64,000 nt of DNA, taken from NCBI GenBank assembly GCA_010093605.1, contig MU004193.1:1123520-1187519 (forward strand). Reading direction: 5' to 3'. The notes beneath the pieces are model-generated. The model saw only the letters and a list, made by a program, of their open reading frames with translations. It was not told the DNA's origin and did not search any database. The translations under genes and the position numbers were made by a program. This document shows positions 1-9,900 of the stretch, in pieces. The number at the start of each line of letters is the position of its first letter. Within the stretch, counting starts at the first letter, position 1. This stretch comes from Lophium mytilinum. Lineage: Eukaryota > Ascomycota > Dothideomycetes > Mytilinidiales > Mytilinidiaceae.

Positions 1-539
1 TGGTGGTAAATTCTTCATAAAGGGCAGGTAGCGTTGCGTTGAAGGCTGCGAAAAGGATCGAGGGGGTGGTGACGAGTGCTCCAAGAAGGACACGGAGAGC
101 GGCGACGAAAGCTCCAAAGATGACCGAGGAAGCGGCGACGAGGGGGGCCACGACGTGCCGATTGAGAAACGGGAGCGCGGAGAAGTATCCAACGATATGG
201 CCCTTGATGATGATGAAAGCGGCGAAAGAGGCGAGGAATTGGTCCATCTTCGCGCAGAAGCGGTCACGCTTTGCTGGGACTATAGCAGCGAAGCGGCAGA
301 AGAGGTAGGTGGCGGCGTGGAGGAAGATGTAGATGTTGAGGAATAAGATGAGCCAGTCTACGAGCCACAGCGTATGCTCAGGGTCCGCCAAGAAGTAAAT
401 ACCGGTGGTCTAAGTTTTGTTAGAAACGTTCAAATTGAACTGGTATCCCTGGAGGGCCTAAATCGTAACTTACGTCGAGGTCCTCTGCTGCCACGAACAT
501 AGCTTGGAGGGCGCTTCCGTACGAGACGTAGGCAGTCAT
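1..539 (-). CDS. multi-pass membrane protein, 3' end cut by window edge
   Basis: Function not recognised. The proposed start is the ATG at 539-537. Exon 1 (539-474, 22 codons) ends at a GTAAGT donor, and exon 2 resumes in phase at 409 after a TTAG acceptor and stays open to the window edge, giving at least 158 residues. The translation begins MTAYVSYGSALQAMF and then shows at least three hydrophobic stretches, the first around WLVDWLILFLNIYIFLHAA, followed by a short basic loop (PAKRDRF) and two more membrane-like segments. Upstream lies a pyrimidine-rich leader and a TATATA near 718-724 on this strand, which supports the start. The C terminus lies outside the window, so family assignment would need the adjoining sequence. 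The exon-intron structure is fairly secure and the function is unknown. Confidence 0.6.
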
Positions 540-717
540 GATGATGAAGATTTTGACGTGATTTGAGAGCTTGAAGAAGATGAACTAGTCGAGACGACGC
601 AGCTTGAGGCCAGCTCAAGGAGAAAAGGCTACTGCAATTGAGATTTTGAAGGAAGTCAGAAAGTCAAGAGATGTAGCGCGGTATGAACGGTTTCAATGAG
701 ATGGAGGGAAGCTGAGA

Positions 718-724
718 ATATATA
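718..724 (-). promoter_or_regulatory. TATA box of the membrane-protein gene
   Basis: A TATATA motif on the minus strand lies about 180 bp upstream of the proposed ATG at 539. A pyrimidine-rich leader lies between them. Inferred from sequence only. Confidence 0.4.
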
Positions 725-1907
725 GTCGAAAGGTTTGGAAATCGCGCTAACACGCACAATACCTATTCAAATGTGACTATTATCGAGGCGGGAAGCCGAT
801 CGAAAGTGAAGTGGGAGGGTGGTGAAGTTTTTGAATGGGAGGACAATAGGATTATTGCTAGCGTGAATTGTCGATTCACCCTATTATCAGGTATACTACT
901 GTCAACCTCACAATACCGAGCACGCCCTTTTACCACTGTTTGGAATGCCTCCGTGGGTTCTCTAAATTGTAAGCCCGATGTCAAATTTGGTGCAATGGGA
1001 ATTGAGCTGCCCTTTGACCGGCCTGACGGCCGCCTATAAGGCTCCTCCCGACAGTGGTGTCTAGCTTCCAAGCGTGGCAGTCATTTAGTGGTTTTCCGGT
1101 GGTGCAATTTCTTTGCGAACGGATTTCAGACAGCTTTTGGGCGACGTTTGGCGTTTTGGTCAAGTGTTTGGAGGGCCCTAGGGTCAACATTACCGAGAGG
1201 AGCATGATGTCAAGTCCCTATAATCGTGAGTTAGGAGCGGAAATATAGAGCGCTTCAAGTCAACCCAATGACGAGTTACGTCACAATTGTAATCTGAACG
1301 AGGAGTGAGCTCTCGCCGATTTGACAAACCTGTAAACCAGCCGAGCGCCCCGCGGAGAATCATTCACTTCCCCCTAGGCCGCCAAAACATCCGACTTTAC
1401 GGTTCTCTCTCAACCAGCAAAACAAGTTTTCTTCGCAATTCTTTGGGTTCAGCCACAACTCTTACCCCGCTCGCTGAGAATTGTCGTTGCATGAGGCTTC
1501 TGCGCCCCAATCGCGCCAGCTCAACGCGTCCTCGTATTCATGCGCGGGATCGCGGCGTCAGGCGATAACGCGCCGAGTTCGCGTTGACTCATTGCCTGCC
1601 TGAAAGCACCGAGCAAGGGCCTTACACGTCCAATCGTGGACGAATACGCGCGCCTCAAAATGTGCTGAGGCCGTCATTGGAGAGAAGCGTGCGGAGAAGA
1701 CTTCATGATTAGTTATCTGGCTTTCAGAAGACGAAGTATGAAGGAGAGAGATGATGTATAAAGAGGTTGGGATGGAATGCGGCGAGGGAGGGACAAAGCC
1801 TTCGGATTGAGAGTCTCTGAACACCCAAGAAAATCACTGTCAGCCGATATTCGTCTCTACGCATAGAACTCCAGGCTTCCAAACGATAGTTCTTTACCTA
1901 GGTCAAC
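725..1907. other. divergent intergenic region, no gene seen
   Basis: About 1.2 kb between the divergent membrane-protein and VOC genes. Short open frames exist on both strands, but none has coding character or a recognisable domain. The stretch around 1850-1907 is probably the 5' leader of the VOC gene. Confidence 0.5.
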
Positions 1908-2640
1908 ATGTCTTCCGAACATCAAGCAGCCAGCATGCCCAGAGAAGGTGCCCTGTGCTGGGTTGAGTTCCTCGCTCATGACGTCCCAAAGCTCAAGGTA
2001 TGAGACTCGTCTATTGGGTCAGATTCGTGTCCAAATCTATGCTGTGAGCAACCCCTCGCAAGCTGACCTTTTCATGTCGAACAGGAATTCTATTCTGCTC
2101 TTTTTCCGAACTGGGACTTCAAGCCCAGCACCAAGGAATACAAGGCCGAAGATATCGCAATGGTATCCTTTGCGGGTGGATCCGGTAATTTGCCGTATAT
2201 GTCACGGAGCTGAGCGATTGATACTAATATAACGTATAGGACTGAGTGGCGGGATCCTCAAACTCCCAGCAGACTGCAACCGTGAAGAGCAGCCCAACGG
2301 CGTTGGAACCACATCGTACTTCCTCGTGGAGTCGATTGAGGAGGTACGTCGCTCATAGTCTGGTCAGGCTCATCGCCCCGTGCCTCTCCAAACCCCCGAA
2401 TTGCTCTGTTCGAGCCTTTTTTTTTTACCGTAGACATTTGCCTCGCAGTGCTCCGTGACATCGAACCATCGCTAATACGGTTATCACTAGATCAAACCTA
2501 GGGTTGAGAAACTCGGAGGCACTATGTGTCTCCCGAAGACGGAGCAGGGGAAAAGTGGATGGTTTGCAAACTTCAGAGATCCAGATGGGAACAGGTTCGG
2601 AGTCTATGAAGTCAATCGCGCTAACCTCAGTGAGAAGTGA
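1908..2640 (+). CDS. glyoxalase/bleomycin-resistance (VOC) family protein, 147 aa
   Basis: Four exons: 1908-1997, 2085-2184, 2240-2343 and 2491-2640. All junctions are GT-AG and the phases close to a 148-codon frame. The protein opens with a VOC-type first beta strand (GALCWVEFLAHDVPKLKEF). It then has the glycine-rich turn (AGGSGLSGGILKLP), and it ends with the family's typical metal-site strand and turn (GKSGWFANFRDPDGNRFGVYE). VOC proteins are metal-dependent lyases, isomerases or dioxygenases that act on small oxo-compounds. Many fungal members of this length are glyoxalase-like and of unknown substrate. It is cytosolic by default, with no signal peptide or membrane segment. The neighbouring GFA-type gene also belongs to a detoxification-like family, but this may be chance. 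Family call is strong, substrate unknown. Confidence 0.85.
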
Positions 2641-3657
2641 ATGGTTCCTATGGCGGGAAGTGATGACGGACCACAAGATGGTTCCTCGAAGAGCAGATTA
2701 TTGGTGTTCACTGCTGTTGGTGTTCGTCGATGTAAAGTTTGCACAGGAGATATCTGAAGCTAGGTGGTTTTGGGACAATGACCAGGTTAGGACTAGCGCC
2801 CTCGGGTCTTGTTATCGAATCCATCATTCACTCGCTCCGTTTCCAATTCTTCATCGCAGCCTTCACTGTACAGGCATGATGACGGCTATAGTACTTTTTT
2901 TCAACCGGTAGCTTCATTCTTTCGGTATTCGAATCATCCCGTATCTCGAGGAAATCTGTGACAGGTCTCCTGTAGCCAAGTGACTTTACACTGCCTTCAC
3001 GGCTACCTTGAACCTAGTCCTATGCACAGACGAGTGGTAGTCGAGTGTGAATATCAGCTACGCAGAAGACCTGACTGGAAGATGGACAGAGCAGTTGCAA
3101 TCGCTCCGATAAATTATATGTACAGACACGAGTAACCATGCTTTTTCTTCTTTAACATCCCTTTTCCCGTACCCCGGACCTAGCGTTCTCCTTCCTACCG
3201 GATTAAACGAAATCAGAACTATCTCCAAGCTGATTGCTGTACTGCTGTACTAAGCGACAGTTGTTCAATTGGTACAATCCCTTTCCTCAATAGCCAAAAC
3301 AAGGAAAGCGTTTACTGATACGGCTTACGTCATTCCGACCTCCATTCCAAATCTGAACCCGCAGAATCCTTGCTCGACGACACGGACGACTGTTATACCG
3401 CATCAAAAAATCAAGCCCATCCAAACAAACGTCGTTGGCTGATCCGTGCGGCCGAAGTGAGGGGTTCCCAAGCGGGCAAGTCCTGCGAGACCGGAGATCC
3501 ACTTTGTTTACGGATGAGGGGTCACGCGGTGACGTCCTGGGTGCTTTTATATAAAACCCCCAGCTCACTCAGGTACTCCAATTCTCGGTAAACTGAGCAC
3601 CTTGATACCTGCGTCTATTCAATTCAACCAAAGAAAAACCTTGAAAAATCCGCCACC
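2641..3657. other. intergenic, VOC 3' region and GFA promoter
   Basis: The first half holds short open frames without coding character and probably includes the VOC 3' UTR. The last 130 bp look like the GFA promoter, with a TGACGTCC element at 3530-3537 and a TATATAAA at 3548-3555. Confidence 0.5.
3530..3555 (+). promoter_or_regulatory. CRE-like element plus TATA box of the GFA gene
   Basis: TGACGTCC (3530-3537) is followed by TATATAAA (3548-3555), about 105 bp upstream of the GFA ATG. The spacing suits a fungal core promoter. A role for a bZIP (ATF/CREB-type) factor is inference. Confidence 0.45.
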
Positions 3658-4127
3658 ATGGTAACCAAAGGAAGCTGCATGTGCTCGCAAATCGCGTATG
3701 AATTCAGCGGCGAGCCCGCGACCACCGCCCTCTGTCGTAAGCAATCCTCTAGCAAGACATACTGCTCGCTCCCCTACTAACAACCACCTGTACAGACTGC
3801 ACAGACTGCCAAAAATGGAGCGGCGCGGCATACACCGCCAACGTAGTCGTACCACGCAAAGACTTCTCCGTCACCAAGGGCACGCCCAAAACCTACGACG
3901 CCATCGGTGATTCAGGAAAGGTCAACAAGCATTTCTTCTGCGGCAATTGCGGCTCTTCGCTGTACACCGAGCTCGAGATCATGCCCGATGTCGCGTGTGT
4001 TAAGAGTGGGGGGCTCGATGGCGGCGCGGCCAACCATGAAGTCAAGGTTGAGTTCTATACAAAGGATCGCTTGGGGTACGCGAAGGAGGTACCTGGGGCG
4101 GATCAAGTGACGCAGTTTGGGCAATAG
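3658..4127 (+). CDS. GFA/CENP-V-type zinc-binding protein, 136 aa
   Basis: Two exons, 3658-3736 and 3796-4127, with the phase closing across the intron. The start context (CACCATGG) is an excellent Kozak match. The protein shows the cysteine set of the glutathione-dependent formaldehyde-activating (GFA/Mss4-like) fold. These are GSCMCSQIAYEF near residue 6, HCTDCQKWSGAAY straight after the intron, and FFCGNCGSSLYTE in the middle, giving the C-x-C, C-x2-C and C-x2-C zinc ligands. Length matches the single-domain family. Members bind zinc and are often annotated as glutathione-dependent formaldehyde-activating enzymes, though true activity is shown for few. The promoter has a CRE-like site and TATA box. 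Family call is strong, enzyme activity inferred only. Confidence 0.88.
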
Positions 4128-4656
4128 AAATGCAGGCTATCGCTAAGAAGACGGAGGCGGGAGGATAGTGTATATAGTGAAGAAGGTAGCTATCCCCATC
4201 GGGGAAGTGAGTCCAATACAACTCGATTGTTGCCTCTCTTTCATGTATGTATGTACCAGCCTAGAAGTCTGGTGAAACTGAGAATGTCGTGCCAACTCCA
4301 CCATTCAGCTCTCCCGCCATCGATTCTTCATTTTAGCGGCACCGTGAACGCACTTAATGCCCGATAATCCCCTCCCTCGTTTATATACCGAGCTCCTCAG
4401 AATTCAGCCTCACATGTGCCCATATCACCGCCACTCCCAGTCACCCCGCAAGGGAGACTTCTGATAGGCTTGCAGTGGCAGGAGGCGCCTGCAGGCAAAC
4501 CTCAGCCTTGCACCGCCCCCTCAGCACACGTGACTGCTTCACACGCTTCAGAAATCGCGCAGCAGCTAGAAACCACACTTCCTGGTTCTCTAGCACTACC
4601 TGAAACGTTGATTCCAGTTTGACATACCTTGCGAAATTCTCACTCCCGTCTGAGCC
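4128..4656. other. intergenic, no gene seen
   Basis: Contains the likely GFA 3' UTR and the leader of the STAND-N gene. No recognisable element. Confidence 0.5.
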
Positions 4657-6963
4657 ATGGTCGTAGCATTTGGGTGGTCCGCTGGAGACATCGTCGCCGG
4701 GATCCGGGTCACGGTCAAAATATGCGAGGCTTTCAAAGAATCGGGCGGTGCTGCATCCAAGTATAAGCAAACAGTCGACTTTTTGGATGGCTTCAAGCTC
4801 ACGCTAGAGCACTTGAAGACCTACATCGATGGTAACCCGGCGGACAGTCATGCTTCCAGCATTTCCGACCAGATCGAGAAGATCAAAGTCCACTTCGAGT
4901 CATTCCAAAACGCTATCGAAAAGTACGAGAAGGCTTTGGGTGAAGCTTCAACCACGGGACTCGTCAAGAAGGTATCGAGGAAGATGAGATGGACTTTGAA
5001 AGAGATGTCTGGAGATGTGGATAATCTTAAAGCTGCTGTCATGCAGCCCTTACAGATTATCAACACACTTTTGTCGTTGCAGATGCTGTAAGTCTCACTC
5101 ATTGGCGTCATCCTATCACACGATTGATCCAAGCTAACGCGTTTTAGTGATTCTCTCGATAAGACGTCTAGCCAGCCCCTGAGCCCTGTTAATTGCCGGC
5201 AGTTGGTCGAGGCGATCCATCTCGCGGCCATGCCAGCCTGTCTAGAACAACATATTGTTCGCCTTCAGAGCGCGGTCGAAGGTCAAGCAACAACGGCGGA
5301 AGCTGCGAACACTCTGACTGTTCAGGAACTCGACTCTATTCGTGAGAAGATAACATCAGCGGAAGCAAGCATCTCCCAGCTCATTGTACCCAAAGACAGT
5401 GTTGCAATAACTCAAACGCTTGAAAAAGTTTCAACGATGGAAAAACGACTTGACATGATATCACAACAACTCGACAAATCCGAATTAGAGGCTCTAGCCA
5501 GAACTCAACAAAAGACAATCTTGGAACTACAAGCCTTTCTCGAAGCCACTGCGGAGGCGCATAGTCGCTCCTCCGAAAACTGCTCTGAAAACTATAGCGC
5601 AGAGTCTTCAGCCGAACCCGGGGCGCAGCCTTCCATTGAGAGTGCAGCGAAGTGGGTCAATATATTACTGTCTTCCATTGTAGCTCTAGGCGTCATCACA
5701 GGAGCCGTAGAAATGAATATATCTATATCTCCAATCGGCCGTACTAGAACACGGAGCAAGCAGCGATACGATAGCAGTATACAGCACGTCACTTCCCGAA
5801 GACATAGAATAATACCAAACCCTGGACCACGCATTACCACGACGAAAAAACGAGCCGCCGCAAAAGAGGATGACATCGACACCGAATCTAAGCGGCTTGA
5901 TGAATTTTGGAACATGAAACGAGCCAAAAGCCCTACACCAGATCACGAAGAAGCTGCAAAAGAGGACGACATCGACACCGAATCTGAGCGGCTTGATCAA
6001 ATATGGGCTCGGAAACGAGCCAAAAGACCTACACCAGATCACGAAGGAGCCGCAATTCGTCCTGGGCGAGGGGGCGGAGGAAGTACTTGGGAGCGAGCGA
6101 AACTGGCCGAAGTCGTGATGCTCTCCCCATGTTCCCTGGGAGGGGAGATGGAGGAAGTGCCTGGGAGCGAGCGAAACTGGGCACCCGATTCTCAATACTT
6201 TTTTTCGCCTTCCCCAAAGCTCCGGCAGGATAATTTTCAAGCAGGTGGATGGAGTACTCACGAGAGAGCGAAGCCAGGAGTCCTAGCGGCCCAGCATTGG
6301 GACGACGAAGCTCATTCAACAGCACCAGAGGCGCAGTCCCAGGAGGCTATCTGCCTGGCTTTTTGTCCCTCGCAGAACATGCAACCGACACCCATCGAAC
6401 TAAGTACTGCGAGCCAATACCCCATTTTTAACGATTCTACTGGATATCACTTCCTTTCTGACGGTCTGCCGTCCATGGGCTCCCAACCCTCCCCACCACG
6501 ATTCCCCCAGCCCCCTCCCGCACCCGCATACCCACGCAATCACATGACCCCCCTCCCTCCTTCTCTGCAGCCCTCTACCTCATCCCCTCGCCTCGCAACC
6601 GAACCGAGACCAACCGCCACCGCCGGCGCCAAAACTCTCCCACCACACTACCACCACCAGCCGAATCGCGGGGAAGTGGGTTGTGGACCACCGCGGGCCT
6701 ATATTAGCCGCAGCCCTAGCGGACGGAGTGCCTGGCGGGGGGACCTGGTGATGCAGGATAAAGTTCGCTCTCCCGCCGGCGAAGGGCCGATTGGCGAGAG
6801 GGGAGGGGTGGTCATGATGGCCTACCCACGGTCTTGGGAGGTGGGAGAGAGGGGAGAGGTGGAAGATGGTGGTTGGGAGAAGGATTACGAGATAGAGGTT
6901 GGAGAGGCGGCGGTCATGAGATGGGAGGAGAGGGGTTTGGGGTGTGATTCGCGAGGAGTTTGA
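4657..6963 (+). CDS. fungal STAND/NACHT-type N-terminal domain protein with internal repeats, 748 aa
   Basis: Exon 1 (4657-5087) and exon 2 (5148-6963) join in phase 2 across a 60-bp intron. Residues 1 to about 145 resemble the helical domain found at the N terminus of fungal STAND (NLR-like) and related proteins (FGWSAGDIVAGIRVTVKICE, then FKESGGAASKYK). Residues 160-280 are predicted coiled coil. A single hydrophobic stretch (WVNILLSSIVALGVITGAV, about 313-332) could be membrane-spanning. There is no NACHT or P-loop, so it is not a complete NLR. Two 96-bp tandem repeats (5860-5955, 5956-6051) encode near-identical 32-residue units with KEDDIDTES cores. A second repeat set around 6061-6106, 6134-6180 and 6240-6275 has its middle copy out of frame. 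The C-terminal third is low-complexity and Pro/Ser/Gly-rich, so the true 3' end could differ. Function is unknown. Confidence 0.65.
5860..6051 (+). repeat. two tandem 96-bp in-frame repeats
   Basis: Two adjacent units of 96 bp (32 codons) both begin GCAAAAGAGGA and encode AKEDDIDTES followed by a W-x2-KRAK-x-PTPDHE segment. The differences between copies are few, which suggests a fairly recent duplication within the STAND-N gene. Confidence 0.8.
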
Positions 6964-9900
6964 GGAGGTGAGATGTGGAAGGGCCGACTATGGGAGTCTC
7001 GTCGAGCGAATGGGGTGAGGTACCGTAGGTGAGGTGGGCGTGGAGAGGAGCTAGGAGTTAGTGCTCGTCCTCTCGATAGTCGATGAGGCTATGCTGCTTT
7101 GCATCGCGGTTGCGAGCCTCAGGCTAGGGGAGACGCCACAATACACGTTAGACTTCGCAGGTGGCGGGGGTGTCCTTACGGGGTGAGGGGTTTCTGTATC
7201 TACAGTTTCAGATGAATATCATCGTTCGTATGAGTGGATGAGGCACTTCGTATGGGAAAGTCTAAAATATGGGAGGAAACTTGGTGTGATTGTGGTTGAT
7301 GAAAACTCACGTGCTTACTGGCACTACTCTCGGTGGGACTGTTGTTGTTTACTACGGACGCTGGTGCTTGGCGGTACATGTGTGTACATGTGAAGTCCAT
7401 TGGTACTTGCGCATATTGAATGACGAGGTGCTGGCGCATATATTGCCTGATACTGCCAAGGTGCCAAGGCTCCCTTTTGATAAAGATTCACATGCCTTCT
7501 AGGAAGTCTTACTACGAGAATTTCCACTTCTTCACCGGAACCGACACTTTCAATATCTCTTTCAGCAGTATCTTTAAAAGCTCGGGTTAGCATGTGAAGC
7601 GTAAGCAGTCCCTCGAATCACGAATAGCCTATCCCAACCCAAGCGCTCTAGACCCCTCCGAACATGCGCCAAACGAGGCGAAGTGGAGATCTCCCGCTGT
7701 TAGGATGCGCGGGGTAGGGGTGCTGTGGGTATGGTGTTATTGGCAGGATAGCGGGGCTGCTGTATTGGATATGCAGGATGCAGAGATTGGCATGTTGAAA
7801 TTCTGCGTATGCGAGGTAAGCTGGGAGTGCGTGCAGCTGTGTGTCCTTTTGCGATGAACATGCGTGATCGGGAGATGCCGGATGGGTGTGGTGGTGAGGG
7901 GCGGTGGGGATGCTGACGATTGTCCTGGTAGACTAGCGGTCTTAGGCAGTATGACCGAGGCAGAACCATGGCTCTTAATTGCTACAGTAATTTCACCGTT
8001 GATGGAGCTGGACTGGTTCAAACATTACGTGGGTAAATGGAATGGGTACTCATCTACAGCCTCTCTTTGTGTCCGGTGGTTACTCTCTAATACCAAGCCA
8101 CAAACTTACCTTATAAGGGAGCAGCTCCGAGCGCCTTTAGGGGGTAATAGCACCCTTCTAGCCAACCAGTCCTCGAGTTGCTTCTGTACTAACCCGGAAA
8201 AGAGCAATACCGGGATCGACTCAGTCTAGCGCTGGGTCACCGGACGCAAAGAAAGGCTGTATTACGCTTCTGTAATGTATGTCTCAGTGTAACGTTAGTT
8301 GAAAAGATAGGTTCAGTATCACACACCGTCAAACATACCCAGACGTTGAAGAAAACAGGTGTGGGGGCTTGGTCCAGCTCTACCTAGTTGAGGATCGCTG
8401 GATTAATGGTAACGGAGCCGCTGCGGGTCCCTACTAGGAATGGATGCAAGACCGTTGACAGGCGTACGGACGGTTCGCAGGGAAGGGGAGCGCTTCAAGC
8501 CAGGAGCGAAGAGAACCACTGGGGACGCGTCCAGGGCGTCAGGGGACCTGGTGCGGGGTTTCGGAAAGGCGGCCAGCTCCTGCGGTGTCGGTCCATCACG
8601 GAAGAGGCTTGATGCCGGGGCCATGTCCGGAGGCAGCGATTGATTGTGCCCGTGGCGCCCTGAGCTCTGGTAAAGTTGCCGAGCAGGCAACTGAAGTGAG
8701 ACGGTGTTGAGAGTCTATCGGGGGCTCACGCGAGCATCGATATCACTTGCCATATGTAGCCTGAATCCTGCTAGTCATGTAGCCCGGCGCTTGCATACGG
8801 GAAGCCCCAAACTAGGGGCGTTTGGTACGCATTTGGGTTCGTGCTTCGGTCTTGGTTTGGGACTGGTGATCGTCGACCTCGTGCTAATCCAGGGAATACG
8901 TGGCGTAATAGTACCCGGTCTACCCAGGTACAACTAACGCAATTGATACTGACAGCCGCTATATGATGCATAAGTCCGCAATGGTACATGGACGCATGTT
9001 CCCCACTGAATTCGCCCAGCGGAAATAGCTCTCGATTAGCATGTAGGAATTGACGAGGGTGAAGAGAATGGTGGATACAAGATGGCAAAGACATGACGGC
9101 TGTTTGTGCAAGCGAGCTGGCTACGTAATAGCACAGCGTATGAGCACGGAATTGAAGATTGTGTCGTTGTGGATCAGTCTGGATGTCAGGCGGGCGAGTT
9201 TGGAGAGTGGCGATTGATAAATCCTCTCACTCGAGGCTGTGATTGGCTGTCTTGAAAGTGGTAAATCAATCCAAGCCCCGATTTTCTCTTTTCAGTTGGT
9301 TAGATTGGTGTTGCGCCGCCAATGAGCTGCTCCCCAAGTAAGTGCCGAATTGGCGGGATTGATGTGTCTCGCGGGTGGTCTGGTGGTCGGTGGGAACTAC
9401 TCCGTATTTTGACTCGGAATGCCTGGTGCGGTGTCGGAACTCTTAAAGAATGCGAATGAGGCGATGGCAGCCGAAACTGAGGTTGCACCTGAGACATCAA
9501 AGGGTTTGGTACACAGTCTGCCGTTCTGTGATGCCCCCAACCCAATTTGAAGATCTGATTCGTGAGAGCGTCCTGAGACACGGGCTTACAAGGTCGTAGC
9601 ACTAGAGCTGACTGAAGGATAAGAGAGGCGATGGCTTGAATAGTAGCGCCTTGAGTCGGTGGCGAACACGCCTAATGAGAACGCAAGATCTGAGATTGGA
9701 TCGGGGGGAGGCACGAGGAGGATACCGTGGCGGACAGAAGGAACCCAGGCGGGTGGAATGTGGAAGACGTAACAACAGTACACCGGCAAGGCGCGTCGGA
9801 CATTCTTTTGGGCCAACGGCGTGGTTATGTGTGAGGTAGAGGGTGACTGAGTGACTTTGAGGGTTGAGTCTGTGACACCAGAGGTTAGATATGGCAGCCT

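Noticed and set aside
5686-6261. 191-codon minus-strand frame within the STAND-N gene
   Set aside because: Antisense to a spliced gene with an N-terminal domain. Its internal repetition only mirrors the repeats of the sense gene.
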